Shown here piece by piece: positions 37,361-44,938 of a stretch of 64,000 nt of DNA. Each line of letters begins with the position of its first letter. Positions within the stretch are counted from its first letter, which is position 1. The position numbers and the translations under genes are program-made. The notes below the pieces were generated by a model, which saw nothing but the letters and a program-made list of their open reading frames with translations, had not been told where the DNA came from and did no database searches. The DNA is from Paenibacillus endophyticus (lineage in GTDB: Bacteria; Bacillota; Bacilli; Paenibacillales; Paenibacillaceae): positions 124,001-188,000 of the forward strand of contig NZ_JACHXW010000004.1 of assembly GCF_014192395.1 (NCBI RefSeq), in the 5' to 3' direction.

Positions 37361-38176
37361 TTAAAGATCCTTTTGACAGCTTGAGCAAACATAGGCTTTG
37401 CGAGCCGAAACATCGATCTTTTCAATCGCTGCTCCACAGTTGTTACACGGTTGACCTTCCCGGTCATATACTTGAAAAGAGGCGGGACGGTTGCCAGCGG
37501 CATGCTCGATGGCTGAAATCGAATGTTCACCGCCGCCGCCGTTTGCAATCGCTTCCTTTATTACCTTATGCATCGCAGCGTATAGGCGTTCCCAGCTCTC
37601 CTGCTCGAACATCGGAATTTTGGCATCTGGCCGGATAGCAGCGGAATAGCAGATTTCGTCCGAATAGGCCGCTCCAATTCCGGAAATGACGGTTTGATCC
37701 ATTAATGCCGCTTTAATCGCGCCTCTTTTCTTTGCAAACCGGGCAACGAAACGCTCTAGCGTCAGCCGTTTATCCAGTGCATCCGGACCAAATTTACCGA
37801 GTTTCTCTTCCACTTCCTTGACGCTTAGAAGCTGTAAATCATTTGCCCGCAATCCTACGCCGTATAAGATCACTTCGCCAAAAACAAGCTTTAATTGCGC
37901 GCTGCGGCTCGGTAGATCCGTTTGGTTTCCGATATACAAATAAGCCCCTTGCCCCAAATGAAGCAATAGACGTTTCCCGTTGTCCAAATGCAGCAAAAGG
38001 TGAAGGCCGCGCCTCTCGACAAACCATAATACTTTTCCTATGATGTCACGTTGCATTTGCTCGTTGCTTGCTTGAAATATTTTGGAGCTTGATACCTCGA
38101 TTCCAGATATTTGAGCCCCCGCAAATTTCTCAGCCAACAAGCTCCGGTAAATATCCAGTTCCGGCAATTCCTGCAT
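37361..38176 (-). CDS. Fpg/Nei-family DNA glycosylase-like protein with Gln at position 2
   Basis: A 271-residue protein with the whole Fpg/Nei architecture: N-terminal beta sandwich (MQELPELDIYRSLL), helix-two-turn-helix region (MDQTVISGIGAAYSDEIC) and a C-terminal zinc finger with CNNC and CSSC pairs. Classical enzymes start with Pro-Glu, and Pro2 is the Schiff-base nucleophile; here residue 2 is Gln, while Glu3 and the following LPE remain. It is therefore either a non-canonical glycosylase or a DNA-binding protein. Such MQELPE-type sequences occur in other Bacilli as far as I recall, so this is unlikely to be a sequencing error. Confidence 0.8.
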   Translation of the reverse strand: MQELPELDIYRSLLAEKFAGAQISGIEVSSSKIFQASNEQMQRDIIGKVLWFVERRGLHLLLHLDNGKRLLLHLGQGAYLYIGNQTDLPSRSAQLKLVFGEVILYGVGLRANDLQLLSVKEVEEKLGKFGPDALDKRLTLERFVARFAKKRGAIKAALMDQTVISGIGAAYSDEICYSAAIRPDAKIPMFEQESWERLYAAMHKVIKEAIANGGGGEHSISAIEHAAGNRPASFQVYDREGQPCNNCGAAIEKIDVSARKAYVCSSCQKDL

Positions 38177-38214
38177 GAAGTTTCGCTTCCTTCCTATGTC
38201 CTTCGTTAATATGG

Positions 38215-39036
38215 TTATGCTTCTCTATGTTCAGCTATATATGAACGAAGCTCTTCTAAATGTTCGCAAATAACCGTTGGTTCGCAGCCTGCTTGTTTTG
38301 AATAAAAAGATAGGTTATCAGCATTCGTAAGGCCGGTTAGAACAAGTGCCGTTCCGCAGCCTGCCGCTTCTCCGAAAGCAATGTCTGTCGCCAAATTATC
38401 TCCGACTACCCACGTTTCATTCGCTTGCAATCCAATCTCATGTAGTGAATATTTCATTATAATGGATGATGGCTTACCGATTAGAATCGGTTCTTTCCCG
38501 CCTGCAGCACGGAGCATGGCTCCGATTGAACCTGCTCCCGGTATGAGTCCGTCGCTAGAGGGCAGCAGCAAGTCAGGATTTGTCATGACAAAAGTTGCGC
38601 CGGCATGAATATACCTGACCGCTTTCGTTAGGCGATCATAAGTAAAAGCTCTGTCGATTCCCTGCAGAACGTAATCCGGCTGATCCTCCTCCGTTAACCG
38701 CAAACCAGCCTCGATAACGGCGTTTTTGAGACCGGCTTCACCAACGACGAATACGGCCGCCCCCGGATGCAATTGCGCAATATGCCCTGCAGCTGCTTGC
38801 GCAGACGTGCATACATCTGCCGCCGTGGCGGGAATTCCCATGCTCAGAAGCCGATCAGCTACTTCTTCCGGCGTTGCTGAAGAGTTATTCGTAACAAAGC
38901 GGTACGGCATATTCGTTTCTTGCAAATAAGAGATTAAGCGATCGGCATTATCTATCCGATGCGTGCCGTGATATAACGTTCCATCGAGATCAATGAGCAA
39001 ACCTCGCATTATGTGTTTTTCCTTTATCATCGTCAT
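38215..39036 (-). CDS. HAD-IIA (NagD/YutF-type) phosphatase
   Basis: A 273-residue hydrolase. Motif I is LLIDLDGTLYHGT, the C2-type cap follows VTNNSSATPEEVADRL, motif III Lys lies in LIGKPSSIIMKY, and motif IV is VVGDNLATDIAFGEAAG. These enzymes dephosphorylate nucleotides or glycerol phosphates. ATG 39036 follows GGGAGG closely; ATG 39030 and ATG 39009 are alternatives. It lies between the Fpg-like gene and mrfB, all leftward. Confidence 0.88.
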   Translation of the reverse strand: MTMIKEKHIMRGLLIDLDGTLYHGTHRIDNADRLISYLQETNMPYRFVTNNSSATPEEVADRLLSMGIPATAADVCTSAQAAAGHIAQLHPGAAVFVVGEAGLKNAVIEAGLRLTEEDQPDYVLQGIDRAFTYDRLTKAVRYIHAGATFVMTNPDLLLPSSDGLIPGAGSIGAMLRAAGGKEPILIGKPSSIIMKYSLHEIGLQANETWVVGDNLATDIAFGEAAGCGTALVLTGLTNADNLSFYSKQAGCEPTVICEHLEELRSYIAEHREA

Positions 39037-39103
39037 GAAACCTCCCAGGCGTCTAACAGCAACCACGTAGGCCGTTTCATTCTATGCTGCTGCAATTCGG
39101 AGC

Positions 39104-40402
39104 TTATATCGTTTTTAATGCCTTTCGGCGTAGGCGGGCAATGCGATTTCGAAGAGCTTCAAGCTCTGCTTTCCTTTTGGTATCAGCGCGAAATAGCGAC
39201 GATTGATGTAAGGCATGCTCAAAGGCCGTATTTACATAGCTGAGTGCAGAGTCGTAATTTTTAAGCTTATGCTCATAATACATCGCAAGTTCTATACTCG
39301 CTTCATGTGCGGCTGGTCCAAAATGAGTGGGAGAATGAATAATAGCCTTCTGCCACAATAACACAGCACGACCCCAATTTCCAGCCTTCTTGTCACGTGC
39401 GGCAAGCTTGACGAGTGTAGAAGGTTTCGAATGCTGGATGCTCATAAAGAGATCAAACAGCTGCGACGGCAGCTCTTTTCTCCCCATCCGTTCTAGCCAA
39501 AGTCCTGTTCTAACCATTTCCTCCGGTTCATCCGGAAGCGGGATATACGCTTCTATATTTCCATTCAACAAATGACCGAAGCGGATGGCTAGACTAGCAA
39601 GCGAGAGCATATCCGTTTCGTTATGCTTAAACACGCCTTCTAACGGTGCTGGATTGCCATCCGCTAAATATTGAAAATAAAGCTGCGGTGCAAGTGACCC
39701 AGGCACATCGTCAACACGCTCAATCCCAAGCCGTTCTTCCTCCACATGGCTTAGTTTGCAAGACACAAGCGTATTTCGCCAAATCGACCTTGCTGGGTGC
39801 AAGAAATCGAGATGCTTGGGCTCCCACATTTTACGGCCAAGTCCATTCATGATGAACCGACTTTCAACGAGAGGCCAATCGAACGTCTTCCCATTGTAGG
39901 TTGATAAAAAAGAAAATTGCTGAAGCTTCTCCGCCAAATACATAAGCATAGCTCTTTCTTCAGCTGGATGCCTGATTAACGTTTGCTCAATGACAAAGTG
40001 TCCCTTTGACATATATCCTATGCCGACCATAAAGGGGACGTTACCAGCCCCAACGCCTAATCCAGTCGTTTCAAGATCCAAAAAAAGTATTTGCTCCGCG
40101 GCTGATTGCTCCGAAGGATGAAATGCAGCTAAACCAGGCGCAGCGGCGTATAACTCTTGTAATGCATGCAAGCCATGACGGTAATCCATCGGATAGCGAG
40201 TTACCCTTCGTAGAAAACTTCCTGTTTCATTCGTCGCCAGCTCTACACCGAAGGCTGCCCATCCTGGCGATAATCGATCTGGATGCTCAGCTTGATCCGG
40301 CTCGGCCAGCGACTTGAATTCTATATTCGTTTCTTCGGCGACGATGTCCACTTTCGTGCTTTCCCCGCGCAACCGATTCATTCTATCGCGCATACTGCTC
40401 AT
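39104..40402 (-). CDS. mrfB: MrfB (YprB), RNase H-like exonuclease
   Basis: A 432-residue protein. A DEDD-type exonuclease domain begins ILFLDLETTGLGVGAG, with the first Asp-Glu pair; LSTYNGKTFDWPLV carries the middle Asp and FKHNETDMLSLASL the final Asp. The C-terminal ~120 residues are helical and TPR-like. In Bacillus subtilis MrfB acts with the helicase MrfA in removal of mitomycin C damage. ATG 40402 has GGAGG six bases upstream. It begins 53 bases after mrfA, the same order as yprA-yprB. Confidence 0.88.
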   Translation of the reverse strand: MSSMRDRMNRLRGESTKVDIVAEETNIEFKSLAEPDQAEHPDRLSPGWAAFGVELATNETGSFLRRVTRYPMDYRHGLHALQELYAAAPGLAAFHPSEQSAAEQILFLDLETTGLGVGAGNVPFMVGIGYMSKGHFVIEQTLIRHPAEERAMLMYLAEKLQQFSFLSTYNGKTFDWPLVESRFIMNGLGRKMWEPKHLDFLHPARSIWRNTLVSCKLSHVEEERLGIERVDDVPGSLAPQLYFQYLADGNPAPLEGVFKHNETDMLSLASLAIRFGHLLNGNIEAYIPLPDEPEEMVRTGLWLERMGRKELPSQLFDLFMSIQHSKPSTLVKLAARDKKAGNWGRAVLLWQKAIIHSPTHFGPAAHEASIELAMYYEHKLKNYDSALSYVNTAFEHALHQSSLFRADTKRKAELEALRNRIARLRRKALKTI

Positions 40403-40455
40403 TGCGCACCTCCGCTTCATCAAGCAGCTTTCTTCTCGATATTGCTGTTCACCAA

Positions 40456-42705
40456 TTACAATTGAGACAGTAGCTGAACACTCATCAGTTTCACGTTAAG
40501 CCCTTCGATTTCCGTACCGATACAGGATGGGCATCCGTCTTCGCAAGGACATTTTCTAATCAATTTTCTAGCAGCTTCTTTCACTTCATCAAACCGTTTA
40601 TAGACATCCTCCGCTAAGCCAATGCCGCCTGGGTAATGGTCATAAATAAAAATTGTAGGCAGCTGCGTATGCTCCGCTCTTATTTGCGATACGACGTGAA
40701 TGTCGCTTCTGTCGCACATGACATGAATAGGAACGATATGCTTTAATACGTTGGCGATGCCGAGCAGAAGCTGCTCCTGTGTTTTAGTTTCGATCGCGGG
40801 ATCTATTTCTTTCAACTCGATCCAAGTCGCGCTGGTGTGCAGTTCTTCCTCTGGCAAATTAATGGGACCATAACCGATGTTTTCAAAACTGCTCAACCTG
40901 ATTTTCTTAAATAGCGTCGGCATCGCATTTACGACGACATCCCCATAATGGATAGCGGAGGATCGTTTATTCTCCGTCCGATCGGTTGCTAATACTTTAA
41001 GCTTAACGGCTAGGTTCGCATCTGTGTAATATTCGACATCGACTTTGCGAACGTATGCCTTCTTGTGCTCCCAATCCAGCTTTTCGACTTGGTGCTGCAC
41101 GCCTTCATGCAAATAAATCGCTTCGTCGTGTAAAAGAGTCATTGCGCTAAATCGGTCCATTTCCCCAATAATTTTCACGTTTGCGGCTTCTGTCTGGTCG
41201 ATAATAACGACATTCTCCTGCGCGGCTGAACGTAGACTGACCTCACTTGCCGGGAAAGCCAAATTAGCCCAATAAAACGTATCACCCGCATGGGTGAGCA
41301 CTCGTTCTTCAGTAAGATACTCCAAAATGTCAGTTATCTCCAACAAACCGAATGGCTCGTCCTTTTTAAACGGCAGTTCGTACGCAGCACAGCGAACATG
41401 GTCGACCAATATGAGCAAGTTTTCCGGATTGATTCTCGCGGATTCAGGTGACCGATCAAAAAAGTATTCGGGATTTTGGACAATATATTGGTCAATCGGC
41501 GTGTTGCTGGCCACCATAAGAATAAGCGCTTCCCCATGTCGTCTGCCCGCTCTGCCAGCTTGCTGCCATGTACTAGCTACGCTCCCGGGATACCCAGTCA
41601 TAATGCATACTTGCAGCTGACCGATGTCTACGCCAAGCTCCAGTGCATTCGTGCTGACAACGCCTAATATGTCGCCGTTTCTTAAGCCTTTTTCGATTTC
41701 CCGTCGTTGGTTCGGCAAATAGCCGCCTCGGTAGCCCCGAATGGATTTGGTGCCGATTTCGTTTTTGACGAGCTCTTGTATATGGCTTAAAATAATCTCT
41801 ACCCTCACTCGGCTCCGTGCAAATATGATTGTCTGTATTTTATTCGTAAGGAAATCCCTTGCCAAGTGGTTAACCTCTACGGTTGCGCTTTTCCGTATGT
41901 TTAAAGGCTTGTTTACGATTGGCGGATTATAGAAAACAAAATGTTTTCTGCCGCGCGGCGCGCCATTATCGTCAATAAGCCGCATCGGGCTCCCCGTCAG
42001 TTGCTCTGCCAATTCCTTCGGGTTTGCAATTGTCGCCGATGTGCAAATAAATAAGGGATTGCTGCCGTAAAAATGGCAAATGCGTTTCAACCTTCGAATA
42101 ACGTTCGCAACATGGCTTCCGAATACGCCCCTATACGTATGCAGCTCATCAATGACAATATATTTAAGATTGCTGAATAAACTGACCCATTTCGTATGAT
42201 GAGGCAGAATAGCAGAATGGAGCATGTCAGGATTCGTAATTACGATATGTCCTACATTTCTAACAATCGTTCGAATCGCAGGAGACGTATCGCCGTCATA
42301 GGTAAAGCTTTTTATGTCGATGCCCATTTCGCTGATTATTTCGTTAAGTTCGCTTTTTTGATCCTGTGCGAGTGCCTTTGTCGGAAACAGATAAAGCGCT
42401 CGACTGCTATCGTCTTCAGCGATGGCTTGTAATACCGGCAGGTTATAGCACATTGTTTTTCCTGAAGCCGTTGGTGTTACGGCTACTATATTTTCACCTT
42501 TGCGAATGGTTTCGTAGGCTGTGTATTGGTGGGTGTACAGCTGTTCTATACCTCGATTGGCTAGTGCTGATCTAATTCTTGGATCAACGCTTTCGGGTAT
42601 CGGTTTTGCCTTAGCTTCTTGAGGCTCGATTTCAGTCCAATTAATAATGTTCTCATTGCCTCTTAATTCTTGAATGATTTCCGAAAGTGTTTTCTTTTTT
42701 ATCAT
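40456..42705 (-). CDS. mrfA: MrfA (YprA), DEAD/DEAH helicase with zinc-binding C-terminus
   Basis: A 749-residue superfamily 2 DNA helicase. Walker A is VTPTASGKTMC, motif II IDELHTYRG, motif III TSATI, and motif VI QAGRAGRRHGEA. The C-terminal MrfA zinc-binding domain has four Cys in CPCEDGCPSCIG. It unwinds DNA 3'-5' and works with MrfB in a UvrA-independent repair route for mitomycin adducts in Bacillus. ATG 42705 has GAGGTGAG upstream. First gene of the mrfAB pair. Confidence 0.93.
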   Translation of the reverse strand: MIKKKTLSEIIQELRGNENIINWTEIEPQEAKAKPIPESVDPRIRSALANRGIEQLYTHQYTAYETIRKGENIVAVTPTASGKTMCYNLPVLQAIAEDDSSRALYLFPTKALAQDQKSELNEIISEMGIDIKSFTYDGDTSPAIRTIVRNVGHIVITNPDMLHSAILPHHTKWVSLFSNLKYIVIDELHTYRGVFGSHVANVIRRLKRICHFYGSNPLFICTSATIANPKELAEQLTGSPMRLIDDNGAPRGRKHFVFYNPPIVNKPLNIRKSATVEVNHLARDFLTNKIQTIIFARSRVRVEIILSHIQELVKNEIGTKSIRGYRGGYLPNQRREIEKGLRNGDILGVVSTNALELGVDIGQLQVCIMTGYPGSVASTWQQAGRAGRRHGEALILMVASNTPIDQYIVQNPEYFFDRSPESARINPENLLILVDHVRCAAYELPFKKDEPFGLLEITDILEYLTEERVLTHAGDTFYWANLAFPASEVSLRSAAQENVVIIDQTEAANVKIIGEMDRFSAMTLLHDEAIYLHEGVQHQVEKLDWEHKKAYVRKVDVEYYTDANLAVKLKVLATDRTENKRSSAIHYGDVVVNAMPTLFKKIRLSSFENIGYGPINLPEEELHTSATWIELKEIDPAIETKTQEQLLLGIANVLKHIVPIHVMCDRSDIHVVSQIRAEHTQLPTIFIYDHYPGGIGLAEDVYKRFDEVKEAARKLIRKCPCEDGCPSCIGTEIEGLNVKLMSVQLLSQL

Positions 42706-42854
42706 AAATTCTCACCTCGCAATACCTTATATTTTAGCGAATATTTGTTCCCTTTACTAGTCTTTCCTTCTACTTATGCGAAGCATAATTATAACCAAAC
42801 GAAGGGCTGACGCAAGTTTAGCTTTTAATTAGAAAACGCCCCGCATGCGTTGAA

Positions 42855-42883
42855 TTGACAGCCATATCAGAAATCGATATAGT
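42855..42883 (+). promoter_or_regulatory. Promoter of the SdpR/SdpI-like pair
   Basis: Perfect TTGACA (42855-42860), 17-base spacer and TATAGT (42878-42883). Transcription should start near 42890, just before the palindrome at 42901-42924. Confidence 0.7.
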
Positions 42884-42900
42884 AAAATGATATTTATTAA

Positions 42901-42924
42901 TTAGATACTTCTTTAAATATCTAA
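42901..42924 (+). promoter_or_regulatory. Candidate operator palindrome for the ArsR-type repressor
   Basis: TTAGATA and TATCTAA form a perfect 7-bp inverted repeat, separated by ten bases, immediately downstream of the predicted transcription start and 35 bases before the regulator gene. ArsR-family autorepressors bind such AT-rich palindromes. No terminator is associated with it. Confidence 0.5.
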
Positions 42925-42958
42925 ACATAAGCATGCTTAACTCGAAAGGATGGTTTTT

Positions 42959-43246
42959 ATGTCCATCAATGACTCCTTTAAAGCGCTCTCAGATCCGAAT
43001 AGACGAAAAATATTGGAACTGCTTCGTGAACGAGATCTGACCGCAGGTGGAATCGCCGACCACTTCCAAATGACAAAGCCCAGTATTTCCCATCATCTTA
43101 ATCTGCTCAAACAAGCGGACCTTGTATGGGATCAACGCCATGGCCAGCATATTTATTATTCCCTTAACTCAGCCGTATTCAATGAACTATTAAACTGGAT
43201 CATCTCCTTCCAGCCAACCAATTCTGAAGGGAATGAGAAAGCTTGA
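42959..43246 (+). CDS. ArsR-family repressor, SdpR-like
   Basis: A 95-residue winged-helix regulator. FKALSDPNRRKILELL begins the domain, and the recognition helix lies in MTKPSISHHLNLLKQADLV; the wing follows as RHGQHIYYSLN. There are no metal-binding Cys. Its gene overlaps the SdpI-type gene, exactly the arrangement of Bacillus sdpR-sdpI, where SdpI sequesters SdpR at the membrane when it binds toxin. ATG 42959 follows AAAGGATGG; an earlier in-frame ATG at 42950 lies within the ribosome site. Confidence 0.88.
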   Translation: MSINDSFKALSDPNRRKILELLRERDLTAGGIADHFQMTKPSISHHLNLLKQADLVWDQRHGQHIYYSLNSAVFNELLNWIISFQPTNSEGNEKA

Positions 43247-43854
43247 AATCTAATGTGCTATCATGGTTTATTGTTTCATTTGCCCTAATCGCAAGCATAG
43301 TCACCTATCCGTATATGCCGGAACTGATGGCCATACACTGGGACATAAACAAAGAGATTGACGGCCTAGCGAATAAAGCATTTGCCTTATTGCTGCTTCC
43401 CGCACTTATGGTCATCTTAATCGTTATCCTGCCAAAAAAACAAAACTTCCAACAGCATAAGCACAGTCTCTATGTGATTCAAAACGTTATCCTGCTCTCT
43501 CTTCTCGTTCTACATGGCGTAACGATTACATACGGCTACGGACTCAACATTGATATCGAGAAGGTTGTCATTCCCATGGTCGGTGTCATTCTAGCCGTTT
43601 CAGGTTTTTATATGCCTAGACTAAAGCCCGATAGTTTGATTGGGATTAAGACGGCTAATACACTGGCGAACGAGGCTGTTTGGAAAAACACGCATCGGGC
43701 GGCAGCAAAGTTTTATGTATATGGCGGCCTGCTCATGATAGTCAGCACATTCGTTCCGAATCCCTATCAAATGTTTGTGTTCTTCGGAATCATCGTGATT
43801 ATCGTACTCGCATCCGTTTTCCTCTCGTTTCATTTTGGGAAAGACCAGAAATAA
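43243..43854 (+). CDS. sdpI: SdpI/YhfL-type immunity and signalling membrane protein
   Basis: A 203-residue membrane protein with six hydrophobic segments. The N-terminal DUF1648 portion includes MAIHWDINKEIDG, and the SdpI portion has IGIKTANTLANEAVWKNTHRAAAKFYVYGG, the family's hallmark. In Bacillus it gives immunity to the SdpC toxin and relays toxin sensing to SdpR. No sdpABC genes are in the window, so this pair could protect against a neighbour's toxin. The start is TTG 43243, overlapping the regulator stop (TTGA). Confidence 0.85.
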   Translation: MKSNVLSWFIVSFALIASIVTYPYMPELMAIHWDINKEIDGLANKAFALLLLPALMVILIVILPKKQNFQQHKHSLYVIQNVILLSLLVLHGVTITYGYGLNIDIEKVVIPMVGVILAVSGFYMPRLKPDSLIGIKTANTLANEAVWKNTHRAAAKFYVYGGLLMIVSTFVPNPYQMFVFFGIIVIIVLASVFLSFHFGKDQK

Positions 43855-43884
43855 AAAAACGTGAGGAGCTCCTCACGTTTTTTT
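43853..43884. terminator. Bidirectional terminator between sdpI-like and rnz
   Basis: A perfect palindrome CGTGAGGAG/CTCCTCACG flanked by seven A and seven T, so it works on both strands. Confidence 0.92.
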
Positions 43885-43885
43885 A

Positions 43886-44827
43886 TTATTCCCTCTGACT
43901 CATACGTTTTACCTCAACCTGGAGCAAATCTCTGGCTGCCGTAACTGGCTCGAAATACAAAGCTGCCTCTCCTTCGAGCTGGCTAAGATCTTCGTTGCTA
44001 TAACGTCCGCTAAAATGTGTCATAACGAGGTGCTTCGCCTTTGCACTTGCAGCTGTTTCGGCTGCTTCCTTCGTCGTGCAATGCCCGAATTCATGTGCTT
44101 TCTCCTCCATGCCTGCTGCAAAGGTTGCTTCATGAACGAGTAAATCCGCATCTAACGCAAGCTTGTTAGCGTTTGCACAGGGCTTCGTGTCACCTAGAAC
44201 GGTTACGATTCTACCAATATAAGATGGGCCAGTCACCTCTTCAGAACGCACAACCGAACCGTCTGCAAGCGTGATGGATTGGCCTTGTTTAAGCCGACCA
44301 TATAATGGTCCTGCTTCTACACCTAACTCGATCAGCTTATTGACTAGCAGTTTTCCTGGCTGGTCTTTCTCGGTAATGCGGTACCCGAAGCTTGGAATTC
44401 TGTGCTCAAGCAGCCTGGCCTCCACTTTAAATCGCCCATCTTCAAAAATTAACGCTTCATCTCCCGTTATTTCATGAATGATCAGCTCATAATCGAGCTG
44501 AGTAGCGCTTATGCTGAATATGGTCTCTATATATCGTTTGATTCCTGCAGGCCCATACAAATGTACGGGAGTAATTCCCCCGTCAAACGATCTGCTGCTC
44601 AGCAGCCCTGGCAAGCCATAAATATGATCGCCATGCAAATGAGTAATAAATACGAACTCCAGCTTATTTAATTTTAGCGATGTACTCATAATCTGATGCT
44701 GTGTCGCCTCTCCGGCATCAAACAGCAGCCAACTGCAATGAGGCTCTGGCAGCTGCAGCGCCATTGCGGTAACATTTCGATATTTGGAAGGACGGCCTGC
44801 TCCCGTTCCTAAAAACCACATTTTCAT
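43886..44827 (-). CDS. rnz: Ribonuclease Z
   Basis: A 313-residue zinc endonuclease that removes the 3' trailer from tRNA precursors. The N-terminus MKMWFLGTGAGRPSKYRN is diagnostic. The metal motif FITHLHGDHIYGLPG, the GDTKP segment, LLVHEATFA and a C-terminal MTHFSGRY complete the active site. ATG 44827 has GAGGTGG eight bases upstream; the longer frame extends into the metH terminator. It is the last gene before the bidirectional terminator. Confidence 0.95.
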   Translation of the reverse strand: MKMWFLGTGAGRPSKYRNVTAMALQLPEPHCSWLLFDAGEATQHQIMSTSLKLNKLEFVFITHLHGDHIYGLPGLLSSRSFDGGITPVHLYGPAGIKRYIETIFSISATQLDYELIIHEITGDEALIFEDGRFKVEARLLEHRIPSFGYRITEKDQPGKLLVNKLIELGVEAGPLYGRLKQGQSITLADGSVVRSEEVTGPSYIGRIVTVLGDTKPCANANKLALDADLLVHEATFAAGMEEKAHEFGHCTTKEAAETAASAKAKHLVMTHFSGRYSNEDLSQLEGEAALYFEPVTAARDLLQVEVKRMSQRE

Positions 44828-44881
44828 TTGTACATCCACCTCATTCTTAACAGCAGCTGAGTTAACTTCATGAATGGAAAC

Positions 44882-44926
44882 GAAGAGCCCTCTCAAGCTC
44901 GCATACACGAACGCTCAAGGGCTCTC
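44882..44926 (-). terminator. Probable terminator of metH
   Basis: AGAGCCC pairs with GGGCTCT across a loop that contains additional partial pairing. TCGTTTCC follows on the minus strand. Position directly after the metH stop supports it; the T run is weak. Confidence 0.5.
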
Positions 44927-44938
44927 TTCTACCTTAAA

